From contig NZ_JAODIM010000042.1 in NCBI RefSeq assembly GCF_025527015.1, positions 248,001-312,000 on the forward strand: a stretch of DNA of 64,000 bases, given 5' to 3'. The notes below the pieces were generated by a model that was not told where the DNA came from, did no database searches, and was given only the letters and a program-made list of their open reading frames with translations. Positions 46,308-54,556 of the stretch are shown one piece after another. This DNA comes from Winslowiella arboricola. GTDB taxonomy: Bacteria; Pseudomonadota; Gammaproteobacteria; Enterobacterales; Enterobacteriaceae. Position numbers and translations under genes: made by a program. Position 1 is the stretch's first letter; every line of letters starts with the position of its first letter.

Positions 46308-47832
46308 GTTCTCTAGCCCTCAATCAGATAAGGAAATAATTGTATGAGTTCAGAATTGATTGCAAAACCCGGAACAGGGTTGCTTTCCACAGATACAACA
46401 AAATTCGAAGTATATTTAGCATATCTTGGTTTGCCGACCGAAAATATAATTGCCCCTCTCCCTGAACGCCAAATTATTGAAAATAATCTCCCCGCATTCA
46501 TAGAATCTTTACCTGCTGAGGTAAAAAGAGATGCGCGATATTTATCAAAGTTCGTTGCTGGTGCGGCTATAGGATTATTTGACGCATCGTTGAATTATGT
46601 TTGGAATGAAGTTGTACTGAATTTAAGGGAGAAAGTGGTAGTTTATGGTCTCGATATGTTCTTTGATGCCGCAGTCGGCGGAGGACGTAGAGAGTTATAT
46701 TCTACCGAAGAAGATCTTTCTGGTTTAAAAGATAACACCCTTATTAATACATGCCGCAAACTTGAATTAATATCTGACATTGTTTACACCAAGCTCAATC
46801 ATATATTGACTATGAGGAATGACATTGGTGCGTCGCACCCCAATTCATACTCCATAAATGCTTTTGAACTTCTTGGCTGGCTCCAAACATGCGTTCAAGA
46901 TATTTTGAACGACAAACCTTCTGCATCTGCCATACAAATAAAATCATTCATTGAGAATCTAAAAAGATCCACTAATGTCCTTGATGAAGCCACAATTCAA
47001 AGCATGGAAAGACCTTTGAATGATCTGTCGCTTCAGAATACTGACAATCTACTCAATAGTATTTTCGGTATATATACAACTGATTCAACAGGAAATGTTA
47101 TCCGAAAAAATATCGCTCTTTTTGCTCCGCACATCTGGAACAAAAGCAGTGAGAACGTCAAATACAAGCTCGGTGTGACACTAGACGGATACAAGAATAA
47201 CCTTCATAACGAGAAACATGCTTTAGGTATTGAGTTTTTTACGTTTTGTGATGGTAATCGTTATCAATCATTAGACTCTAGAATTATATCACTGGATGGC
47301 CATGCCGACGATCTCTTAGAGGCTAGGTATGCTTGGGATAATTTTTATAATGAACCCCCTCATATGCAGAAGATTCTTTCGTATTTGAAGACTGAAAACG
47401 ACATCCCATCAGAGAGGGTTAATAAGCTTATTAAAACAGTTTTAATTTGCCGTATTGGTAAAGGAATACCATATAATTCTGGTGTTTCTCCGGCGGGGCG
47501 ACCTATGTATGATCAGTTTTTTGGCATGCTTGGCGATCAAAATATTATCAATACAGTTATAGCAATGCACTCTAATGAAGTACGAGTGAATTTAGACAAT
47601 AAACACTGCCAGCTACATATGGTAAGGGTTTTGACTTTGTTAAGAGCCAATGCCCGTAGCGAAAGAATTCAAGAAATTATAGATTTTTTGATTGCCAACC
47701 AAACGATCCTCCATAAAGTACACAATGATAAGAGATATAGAGATCTAACTAAGAATCACATCACTTTCGGCTAACAAAGCGCTTCATACGGACTAAATTA
47801 CGCTGCGCTTCATTTAGCAGATGAGCGCGGCG
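46302..47832 (+). mobile_element. Integron-type gene cassette (no integrase nearby)
   Basis: Bounded left by the core G/TTAGCC (46301-46307) and right by an attC whose left core GGCTAAC is the exact reverse complement of GTTAGCC. That is the relation expected if the excised circle joins its right G to its left TTAGCC. It holds one AT-rich gene and a short leader. No intI gene or attI is visible in the window, so this is a CALIN-like cluster. Confidence 0.65.
46344..47774 (+). CDS. Cassette-borne hypothetical protein with HEPN-like R-N-x5-H motif (476 aa)
   Basis: Begins MSSELIAKPGTGLLSTDTTK; ATAAGGAAATA precedes ATG 46344. Mostly helical by eye. Residues ~140-190 (RKLELISDIVYTKLNHILTM then RNDIGASHPNSYSINAFELL) show Arg158-Asn159 and His165, the R-N-x(n)-H pattern of HEPN ribonuclease domains followed by a long amphipathic helix. 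A short hydrophobic stretch at 70-80 (VAGAAIGLFDA) is not a full membrane span. The C-terminal ~200 residues are unassigned. The AT-rich codon use differs from the flanks, indicating transfer. The stop lies inside the attC core, typical for cassettes. A role in phage defence or as a toxin is inferred. Confidence 0.7.
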   Translation: MSSELIAKPGTGLLSTDTTKFEVYLAYLGLPTENIIAPLPERQIIENNLPAFIESLPAEVKRDARYLSKFVAGAAIGLFDASLNYVWNEVVLNLREKVVVYGLDMFFDAAVGGGRRELYSTEEDLSGLKDNTLINTCRKLELISDIVYTKLNHILTMRNDIGASHPNSYSINAFELLGWLQTCVQDILNDKPSASAIQIKSFIENLKRSTNVLDEATIQSMERPLNDLSLQNTDNLLNSIFGIYTTDSTGNVIRKNIALFAPHIWNKSSENVKYKLGVTLDGYKNNLHNEKHALGIEFFTFCDGNRYQSLDSRIISLDGHADDLLEARYAWDNFYNEPPHMQKILSYLKTENDIPSERVNKLIKTVLICRIGKGIPYNSGVSPAGRPMYDQFFGMLGDQNIINTVIAMHSNEVRVNLDNKHCQLHMVRVLTLLRANARSERIQEIIDFLIANQTILHKVHNDKRYRDLTKNHITFG

Positions 47833-47838
47833 TTAGAC
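47769..47838 (+). other. attC recombination site, site 2
   Basis: Left arm CTAACAAAGCGCTTCAT pairs with right arm ATGAGCGCGGCGTTAG; the left arm carries an unpaired T, the usual extra-helical base. Cores are GGCTAAC (47769) and GTTAGAC (47832). The unpaired centre is about 33 bases. This has all structural parts of an attC site. Confidence 0.75.
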
Positions 47839-47941
47839 TCACCTGGGAATCAGAGACTTTAAGTATCCGGCTTAGACGCCTCATTCTCTTTTAGAGGCCC
47901 TCTTGCATATGGAGTATGTTACCTGAGAATGCACTTAAGTA

Positions 47942-48000
47942 CCTCGCTCGGAGCAGCCTCGTTGGCCCACCTTCAGCAGTTTGGTGCCATGAGTGGACAT
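47942..48000 (+). repeat. Dispersed ~60-bp hairpin repeat, copy 4
   Basis: CTCGCTCGGAGC block and TTTGGTGCCATGAGTGGACA, right after the attC site. Confidence 0.55.
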
Positions 48001-48070
48001 CTCACCTAGGAAAGTTATAGCTTTGATATATAATGGATTTTAAAAATCAATTATTAGAACTTGATAAATC

Positions 48071-48750
48071 ATGAAGAAATTAATTAAACGTGAAAATATA
48101 AACACTATCATAGCCTTGTCGGGGCTAGTTCTTGCTGCATGTAGCTTTTACAATCAATTTAAACCAGAAACAGATAAGCTTGAGATGGCCGTCAATACAG
48201 GTTTTGTAGCCAGTTCCGAATTAGAATTAAACAAAGATATTGCTGTACCTAAAGCACTATATGGGGATAGTACTAGATTTACTGGTCCCGCCTCGATAAC
48301 TCTCGAAGTATCAAATAACATGAGCAGGCCTGTTACAATAAAAAAATCGACGTTGAATTAGTTAAGGACGGTGCTGCTGTGAGTTACATGAGTATGTTTA
48401 ACCCTTTAGACAAAAAAACATTAGCCAATTTACTTACCCCTACTACTATCGCAGACCACTCAGTTAAAAAAATAGAACTACAAATAAACATCCCAATTTA
48501 TTATAACGAGGGGGTTTCCTCCTGCTTTAAAACAAGTAAATCCACCAAACTTAAAAATGAAACATTTGGCAAGGTAAGATTTTGCTATTATAAAAATGGT
48601 ATCGATTTACTGGGGAATAAAGTTCAACTCAAGCAGTTTGAAGGCGGTGGATACTTGGTGGAAACTTCTAAGAGAAATAGCTTAAATTACAGGGTAATAG
48701 CCATAACAGGTGACAATTCCAAGATAGTTAGTTTAGCCACTTTTTACTAA
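48071..48750 (+). pseudogene. Hypothetical exported/lipoprotein gene split at a seven-A run
   Basis: The 5' frame (MKKLIKRENINTIIALSGLV...) ends at TAG 48359; the continuation in the -1 frame reads from the A-run as IDVELVKDGAAVSYMSMF and ends at 48750. Joined length would be about 226 residues. The break is at A7 (48340-48346), read as A-AAA-AAA in the zero frame, a -1 slippery sequence. The N-terminus has a hydrophobic stretch with lipobox-like LAAC (Cys near residue 24), so the product is exported or membrane-anchored. AT-rich. Either a mutation, a sequencing error or real slippage; function unknown. Confidence 0.55.
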
Positions 48751-48811
48751 TACTTTTTTGAACGATCCCCATCTATAAGACTGGACGATGAAAGCATGTA
48801 TTCTGAATGTC

Positions 48812-48875
48812 TGCAGATCGCTCATTGTGGACAGTGTTCAACTCAGCTGTTCGCCCTGTGCCTGAAGCAGACGTC
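48812..48875 (+). repeat. Dispersed ~60-bp hairpin repeat, copy 8 (decayed)
   Basis: GATCGCTCATTGTGGAC followed by CAGCTGTTCGCCCTGTGCCT and GAAGCAGACGT aligns with the other copies over the whole length. Confidence 0.5.
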
Positions 48876-48910
48876 TGTACCAAACAACCCGCAAGGGAGA
48901 TCACGGCACT

Positions 48911-49093
48911 TCAAGTAAGAGGCCAAAAGTTTGAATAAGGCACACATATCTTTAGCTGAGATAGTGGAAAGCGTCTTATGAAAAACTTTCCTTTATCGGC
49001 CCAACCGCATAAGGCCATGCCATTTTCGCATTCGAGCACAACCATTGTTTGTCTTCTTTTTCGACGCCGAACGATTGTACCCACTTCAACCAT
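48911..49093 (-). CDS. Small protein resembling DUF2158/YodC family (60 aa)
   Basis: Reads MVEVGTIVRRRKRRQTMVVL then a G-x-x-x-C-G-W segment (MALCGWADKGKFFIRRFP). The layout (VG..V ... M.V ... C.W ... F) is that of the small DUF2158 proteins of unknown function. AAGG precedes the ATG and the start lies within the last codons of the TetR gene (overlap 49086-49093), so translation is coupled. It may be a short effector or target of that regulator. Confidence 0.5.
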   Translation of the reverse strand: MVEVGTIVRRRKRRQTMVVLECENGMALCGWADKGKFFIRRFPLSQLKICVPYSNFWPLT

Positions 49094-49727
49094 GTTGATG
49101 CCTTAATGAAAGCTCTTTCTCATCAACATTTCTGTTTAAGAGCACCGATCTGACAATGAAATCGTTACACCTTTTGAGATCCTCAACATCAGGCTGAATT
49201 TTTCCGTAAACTCGCATCCCTTCCAGCATCATAAAAATGCTCAGGGCCATTACTCGCGCGCTTTCATCGCGCCGGAAGACCTGCTGAGTCTGACCTTTAG
49301 ATAAAATTCTTTCCAACCGATTGATTATGGAGGTGAATTTATGATGAACCTTTCTTTTTACCTCTTCGTCACCCGGTAAAAGTTCGCTGGCAGCTGCAAT
49401 GGTAAAACAGCCTTTCTCTCCATCAGGAGAGGATGAGAAAAGCGCCACAAATTCGAGCGTTTCGCGCAATGCAGCTTCTGGTGATAATTCCACATCGTGC
49501 TTCGCTCCTCTGGCAACGCCTTCATCCATGTATTGGTGTAGCGCCGCAAGATATATTGCTCGCTTATCCGGGTAGAGCTTATAGATACTGGCGCTAGCTA
49601 AGCCTGATGCTTTCATGAGATCGGCCATTGAGGTTGCCCGATAACCTTTCTGCCAGAAGCATTCTAGTGCAGTGTTCAGGAAGTTCTGTGGATCGAACTC
49701 TCGGGGTCTGCCTGCAGATGATTTCAT
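49086..49727 (-). CDS. TetR-family regulator
   Basis: 213 residues: FLNTALECFWQKGYRATSMADLMKASGLASASIYKLYPDKRAIYLAAL is a typical TetR HTH; the effector domain has CFTIAAASELLPGDEEV and FRRDESARVMALSIFMMLEGMRVYG as in AcuR/YjdC-like TetR_C members. ATG 49727 is preceded by AGGAGAATG. A long palindrome (49752-49775) in its promoter is the likely operator. Confidence 0.88.
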   Translation of the reverse strand: MKSSAGRPREFDPQNFLNTALECFWQKGYRATSMADLMKASGLASASIYKLYPDKRAIYLAALHQYMDEGVARGAKHDVELSPEAALRETLEFVALFSSSPDGEKGCFTIAAASELLPGDEEVKRKVHHKFTSIINRLERILSKGQTQQVFRRDESARVMALSIFMMLEGMRVYGKIQPDVEDLKRCNDFIVRSVLLNRNVDEKELSLRHQHG

Positions 49728-49751
49728 TTCATTCTCCTGTACTGATGATTG

Positions 49752-49775
49752 ATTGTAGATCGATCAATCTACAAT
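49752..49775. promoter_or_regulatory. TetR operator
   Basis: ATTGTAGAT and ATCTACAAT are perfect 9-bp arms around CGATCA, 25 bases upstream of the TetR start. The IS3-type gene starts just to the right, so any divergent target has been displaced or lost. Confidence 0.6.
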
Positions 49776-49812
49776 TTAAAGCACTTTGGAATGACTTAAA
49801 AGAAAGGTGCCC

Positions 49813-50091
49813 ATGAGCGGTAAACGTTATCCCAAAGAGTTCAAAATTGAAGCGGTCAAACAGGTCGTTGATCGTGGTCATTCTATTTCAAGTGTCGCCA
49901 CCCGGCTTGGTATCACCACACACAGTCTCTATGCCTGGGTAAAAAAGTATGGTCCTGATTCATCAGCTACTAAAACGCAGTCTGATGCCCAGTCTGAGAT
50001 CCGGCGGCTTCAGAAAGGGCTGAAGCGGGTTACCGACGAGAGAGACATACTAAAAAAAGCCACGGCGTACATCGCAAAGCTGTCCGACTGA
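49813..50091 (+). mobile_element. IS3-family transposase OrfA (intact); OrfB lost
   Basis: 92 residues from ATG 49813: MSGKRYPKEFKIEAVKQVVD, HTH with SSVATRLGITTHSLYAWVKKYG, and the leucine-zipper region EIRRLQKGLKRVTDERDILKKA. After the stop, the expected OrfB begins (LRYAFIHLT) but breaks after about ten residues, and unrelated coding (ATLEAFIRQLSESRVINKL to a TGA at about 50224) follows. No terminal inverted repeats were recognised. An IS relic that cannot transpose by itself. Confidence 0.8.
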
Positions 50092-50220
50092 GGTATGCCT
50101 TTATCCATCTCACCTGCGTAATGACATAGCGGCTACGCTTGAAGCCTTTATCAGGCAACTAAGCGAAAGCCGCGTTATTAATAAGCTGACCGACGGAGAT
50201 GTCCCGGTGGGGTTAACGTG

Positions 50221-51456
50221 TCAGTGAAATGTTCTGCTTTGAGTTCCTTCAGTTGATGAAGAGACTCTGACCCGGAATGCAATAATCAGCGCGGCACTTA
50301 GCATGATGCATCCCGCAGTGATGAATACGCCCGTCACCCCGTTGAAGCCATATATCAGGCCTCCTATTGCCGCACCTGCGGCAATTGAGGATTGAACGGC
50401 GGCGACCACCATACCTCCCGCACTCTCTGCCTCATCTGGAAGAGTCCGTGCGACCCAACTTGACCACGCCACCGGTACGCCGCCAAATGCCACCCCCCAA
50501 AGCATGACCAGCATCGTAAGCCCAGCTATCGATAATGGCAGGGTGATCATGCCCAGTGCCGCCGCTCCCACCAGAGCGGGCATGACAATTAGCGTAAAGC
50601 GCAAGCTGCGTTCCATCAGCCATCCTGCCGTCAGCGTCCCAAAAAAGTTAGCAACTCCAAACCCTAGCAGTATTAACGCGAGTCCTTCTGCGTCTACGTG
50701 TGCGAGTCCTTCCAGCGCAGGCCGTATATAGGTAAATAGCGCGTACTGGCCGGTGTGTGCAAGCACGCACCCCAGCATACCCACGCTAACACCAGGCCGC
50801 TGCAGCAGGGAAAACACCGATGCTGTCTTTACCCGAATTACCGGCGGCATCCCGGGCAGCGTGAACCACTGAAAAATCAAAGTGATTGCTCCAACCACGG
50901 CGGCGGCAATAAAGGCGCTACGCCAGCCAAAAATCTCCCCCAGATAACTCCCCAGCGGTACGGCAACAACAGTGCCTGCCGCGATACCGCTAAAAATGAT
51001 CGACAGCGCGCGCGGTACCAGCCTCTCAGGCACCAGCCGCATCGCTACCGCCGCTGCCATGCTCCAGAATCCACCCAGAGCGATACCCAGCAAGACGCGC
51101 ATTGCCAGCAGCATCACAATGCCTGAAGAGAGCGCCACGAGCAGGTTTGAAAAGATCATAAGGGCAGTGAAGCTCAACAGCACGGCGCGTCTGTCAAGCG
51201 CACGCGTTAATCGCGGCACCAGTAATCCGGCAAATAACGCAATCACCGCCGTAACCGTTACGGCCTGTCCTGCAAGAGACTCTGACACACCCAAATCCTG
51301 AGCCATGGGCGTTAATAAACTTGCAGGCAGGTACTCTGCGGTGAGTAAACCAAAAACACCCATGGTTAACGAAAACACCGCCCGCCAGGCAGGCCGGATT
51401 TGCTCATCGCTGTTAAATACTTTTTTGCGAACCCTGATAGAGGCTTCATTAGTCAT
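50221..51456 (-). CDS. MFS transporter, sugar-efflux/drug-efflux type
   Basis: 411 residues with 12 predicted membrane helices after a ~25-residue basic leader. Motif A-like loop LVPRLTRALDRRAVLL follows TM2 and the N-terminal FSLTMGVFGLLTAEYLPASLLTPMAQDLG is typical of the AraJ/NepI/YdhP group of drug:H+ antiporter-like exporters. Divergent from the AraC-type gene (51565), which is the likely regulator. A paralogue with the same opening lies at 58196. Confidence 0.88.
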   Translation of the reverse strand: MTNEASIRVRKKVFNSDEQIRPAWRAVFSLTMGVFGLLTAEYLPASLLTPMAQDLGVSESLAGQAVTVTAVIALFAGLLVPRLTRALDRRAVLLSFTALMIFSNLLVALSSGIVMLLAMRVLLGIALGGFWSMAAAVAMRLVPERLVPRALSIIFSGIAAGTVVAVPLGSYLGEIFGWRSAFIAAAVVGAITLIFQWFTLPGMPPVIRVKTASVFSLLQRPGVSVGMLGCVLAHTGQYALFTYIRPALEGLAHVDAEGLALILLGFGVANFFGTLTAGWLMERSLRFTLIVMPALVGAAALGMITLPLSIAGLTMLVMLWGVAFGGVPVAWSSWVARTLPDEAESAGGMVVAAVQSSIAAGAAIGGLIYGFNGVTGVFITAGCIMLSAALIIAFRVRVSSSTEGTQSRTFH

Positions 51457-51564
51457 TACTGAGTTTCCTGAAAAGTGGTTTTAAGAGACGAAGTCTATTC
51501 AGGCGAGCCTGGATGATCTATGCTCTAAAACCCTCACCTTTTAACCCAAAACCCGAATGTGCTT

Positions 51565-52515
51565 ATGAATTCACCTTTTGCCCTCTCATCAGAACTTATC
51601 AGCGAGCTGCTTTCCGGCCTGCGGCTTCACGGCGTGCGGTATCAGCGTATTCAGACTGGCAATACTTTTGGTTTGAACTTCGCCAGCCGACCCGGTCATG
51701 CTTACCTGCACTATGTCGCTGTGGGGGATGTGGTGCTTCAGACTGCAAAGGGAGATTGTCTCTCGCTTTCGGCCGGGGAAGCCGTATTTATTCCCCACGG
51801 CGAAAAGCACCAGCTTTTGTCGGCAACCGCCGTTGACGTACTGGATATCGATGATTTTGAGACGGCACCCCTGGATGAAAAGGTGAGTGGGCTTGATACC
51901 TGCCCGAGCACCCAGGAAACGCCAGGTGCTGTGCTGTTTTTTGGCTGCATGGAAATTGATTTGGGAAGCATGCAACGGCTGGCGGGCGTGATGCCTGAAA
52001 TCATGCTTGCCGATGCGAATGGTACGAACTGGCCGGGACTTATGCATATACTTGATGCGATGAAGAGTGAGATATGTTCCGGACGCATAGGCTATGCTGG
52101 CATTCTCGCCAGGCTGGCTGATGTGGTTGCCGCAATGTTTATCAGGGGCTGGGTGGAAAGCGGTTGCGATAACCGCCCTGGACTGGCGGCAGCCCTGCGT
52201 GATCCGCGCCTGGCTCGCGCCATCCTGGCGATTCACCGCGAACCGAGCCGGGACTGGAGCGTGGCTGAACTCGCCGCCGAATCGCATATCTCCCGATCTG
52301 CATTCGCAGAGCGGTTTCAGGCAACGATCGGCATACCACCGCTGCGGTATGCAACTGAAGTGCGGATGTGCCTGGCTGTTCGCTGGTTGTCGTCAGAGAA
52401 AATCACCGTCGACATCGCATCGCAGCGGTTAGGATATTCCTCGCAAGCAGCCTTCAGCCGGGCCTTTAAACGCGTGACGGGCAAGTCTCCCGGGGCCATG
52501 CGCATGATTCGATAA
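51565..52515 (+). CDS. AraC-family regulator with cupin sensor domain
   Basis: 316 residues from ATG 51565 (MNSPFALSSELISELL). An N-terminal cupin_6-type domain (HYVAVGDVVLQTAKGDCLSL, AVFIPHGEKHQLL) and C-terminal double AraC HTH (VAELAAESHISRSAFAERFQATIG and VDIASQRLGYSSQAAFSRAFKRVTG). Members of this subgroup often control a divergent MFS exporter or oxidoreductase; here the exporter at 50221-51456. Confidence 0.88.
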   Translation: MNSPFALSSELISELLSGLRLHGVRYQRIQTGNTFGLNFASRPGHAYLHYVAVGDVVLQTAKGDCLSLSAGEAVFIPHGEKHQLLSATAVDVLDIDDFETAPLDEKVSGLDTCPSTQETPGAVLFFGCMEIDLGSMQRLAGVMPEIMLADANGTNWPGLMHILDAMKSEICSGRIGYAGILARLADVVAAMFIRGWVESGCDNRPGLAAALRDPRLARAILAIHREPSRDWSVAELAAESHISRSAFAERFQATIGIPPLRYATEVRMCLAVRWLSSEKITVDIASQRLGYSSQAAFSRAFKRVTGKSPGAMRMIR

Positions 52516-52598
52516 TCTCCGTCGGCTACCTGATAATTGCGGTCAAAACAGCGCTGAAAGCGGAATCAGAGATAAATAACAATTTTTCAGGTCTGACG

Positions 52599-52659
52599 TC
52601 CACTCTTCGCTTACAGCGGCGGACCTTTAGCTGTCCGCTCTGTGCCAACAGCGGAGATG
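52599..52659 (+). repeat. Dispersed ~60-bp hairpin repeat, copy 5
   Basis: TTCGCTTACAGCGGCGGACC block, then GTCCGCTCTGTGCCAACAGC and GGAGAT. Stem TCCGCT/AGCGGA intact. Lies between the AraC stop and the TetR stop. Confidence 0.65.
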
Positions 52660-52724
52660 ACTCGCTATATCAGGCGAATCTTTAGATTATGAAATAGTGT
52701 GTTAAAATCCCATTCTCACCGGTA

Positions 52725-53288
52725 TTACTCTTTTTCATTCAAAATGGCTTTTATCAAAACCTTTACTGATTCAACAGGTGAATCTACGGCTTTGATATAT
52801 TGTTGCAGAGCAAAACCATCCAATAAAATTAAAATTTGATCTGCTAGCTGTTGTCGATTGATGCGACTAACACTCAGACAATCAAGAATAACCTGCCTTA
52901 ATTGTCGCTTATAGCTTTGCACGATGTGAAAAATTTCGCCATCTGGCTCAGCAGACTGAAATACGGCATGGTTCATTGGACAACCGCGCTGATACTCTTT
53001 TTGCGCAATAGCATTATCGAACAATGAAATTATTTTTCCCTGCTCGCTGTCCAGTTTCGATATCGCGTCTCGGCACATCTCGAGAATCTCTTCCGCAACC
53101 AGCTGGTAAACTTCTGCTATTAGCGCATCTTTAGATGAAAAATTGTTATACAAAGTCATCTTAGCTAAGCCTGCATCAGCTGTAACATCATTTATACCCA
53201 CATTGGCTGTGCCATGTTTTATAAACAAATGTTTAGCCGAGGAAACTAAGATCTCTCTCCCTGCGCCTCTGCGTGTTTTCTCTTTCAT
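52725..53288 (-). CDS. TetR-family regulator of the adjacent glutathione transferase
   Basis: 187 residues from ATG 53288 with AAGAG upstream; 53324 is a longer alternative. TetR HTH: ILVSSAKHLFIKHGTANVGINDVTADAGLAKMTLYNNFSSKDALIAEV. Effector domain has CPMNHAVFQSAEPDG (compare the same CPxxN/NH pattern in the TetR at 43405). Divergent from the GST gene; operator palindrome at 53327. Confidence 0.87.
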   Translation of the reverse strand: MKEKTRRGAGREILVSSAKHLFIKHGTANVGINDVTADAGLAKMTLYNNFSSKDALIAEVYQLVAEEILEMCRDAISKLDSEQGKIISLFDNAIAQKEYQRGCPMNHAVFQSAEPDGEIFHIVQSYKRQLRQVILDCLSVSRINRQQLADQILILLDGFALQQYIKAVDSPVESVKVLIKAILNEKE

Positions 53289-53326
53289 TTTAGCACTCTT
53301 GACAATGTGACAACCTGTAACCATGA

Positions 53327-53338
53327 TAGACCAGTCTA
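53327..53338. promoter_or_regulatory. TetR operator
   Basis: TAGACCAGTCTA is a perfect 5-2-5 palindrome within GATAGACCAGTCTACC, located between the divergent TetR (53288) and glutathione transferase (53359) starts. TAGAC/GTCTA arms are common for TetR-family regulators. Confidence 0.65.
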
Positions 53339-53358
53339 CCTACTAATGGAAGTTTTGT

Positions 53359-53976
53359 ATGCATAACATCAAATTCTGGTTTTCACGTGGTTCATGTTCG
53401 TTAGCTACACATACCCTTCTTTATGAGTCCGGGCTACCGTTCACCTCTATTGAAACATCAGTTCAGAAGCAGGAGACTCAGAGCGCATCGTTCTCCAGGA
53501 TAAACCCAAAACAGCGTGTTCCTGTACTGTCTTTCGATGATGCGGTTATTACCGAAACGCCTGCTATAGCGTTTGCAATATCGCAATGGGTTCCGAAGAA
53601 AGGCCTCCTCGGGGTGAGTGAGTTGGACAAAGTACGCGTACTGGAATGGATGTGCTGGTTATCAGGCGAGGTTCATGGTCAGGCATTTGGCGGATTATTC
53701 AGGCCACAGCGCTTCACTGAAGAGCCTGACCATCATGAATCCATTCAAATAAAAGCAAAGCAACGGGTGGCTGACGCTTTTAAAGCCATTGAGTCGCAAT
53801 CAGGCAAAGCGTTTGCGGTTGGAAAATCGTTAACCATCGTTGATCCTTATTTGTTGGTTTTTTTCAACTGGGGTAACGAGATTGGTTTTAACATGAAAGA
53901 TGAATATCCAGTCTATACAGATTTTTCACACAGGATTGCCGCACACCCATCCGTCATTAAAGCCCTCGAAGATTAG
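53359..53976 (+). CDS. Glutathione S-transferase family protein
   Basis: 205 residues. The N-terminal thioredoxin-like domain has FSRGSCSLATHTLLYESGLPF (catalytic Ser/Cys region), INPKQRVPVLSFDDAVITETPAI (cis-Pro, Glu-Thr glutathione site). The C-terminal helical domain holds LTIVDPYLLVFFNWG (N-capping box-like). It conjugates glutathione to electrophiles. Controlled by the divergent TetR. The SCSL motif is that of beta-class GstA-like proteins. Confidence 0.88.
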   Translation: MHNIKFWFSRGSCSLATHTLLYESGLPFTSIETSVQKQETQSASFSRINPKQRVPVLSFDDAVITETPAIAFAISQWVPKKGLLGVSELDKVRVLEWMCWLSGEVHGQAFGGLFRPQRFTEEPDHHESIQIKAKQRVADAFKAIESQSGKAFAVGKSLTIVDPYLLVFFNWGNEIGFNMKDEYPVYTDFSHRIAAHPSVIKALED

Positions 53977-54556
53977 GCGTTCGGTTTATTTTAGAAGTAA
54001 TAACCGACTATTTACCGCTTGTATTTTGGGCTGATAAATAGTCAATTTTCTGACATGAATATAAACGCAGCAACTTCCACTCCTCACTCTTGAGAGACAA
54101 CCATAATAAAACCTCCTGTGCCGAAGGAGATGTGATTGTGAGCACGTCGCCGTGGAGCAAAAATCGTAACGCGTACGCCGGGATATCGTGAAGTGAACGT
54201 GACCGACGGTGGCAGGGGGGCAATGTACCGGCTGTTTGATCTGAAAGTAACCTGATCCCAAATCCTCTACCTGTGCCATGGACAGATGGCATAAGATCGG
54301 TACAGGTATGGCCATCCTTTTGACTGGCAGAATACGCTAAAATTTCCTATATATATCAATGTATTGATTTTTTCCAACCCCTAAGTTTCCAGGTTCTTTT
54401 CGAGTTTTTTCTGTATTAAACAGGTCAGTTAACATAATTTTTCATAAACTAATGGGTGTGAATCATGTAATCCGCAGATAACCGGGAAGACAACGGTTAC
54501 TGAATGTTGTGAATTATCTGGCAACTAAGGTTGTCAGCTGAATATAAGGGAAAATA
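53977..54556. other. Gene-free spacer between GST and mscS-like genes
   Basis: About 580 bases. Two overlapping minus-strand frames near 53990-54310 share no recognisable features and look random. No terminator or repeat copy was identified. Confidence 0.45.

Noticed and set aside
53986-54315. Two overlapping minus-strand frames after the GST gene
   Set aside because: They overlap in different frames, lack start signals and show no domain; treated as non-coding.
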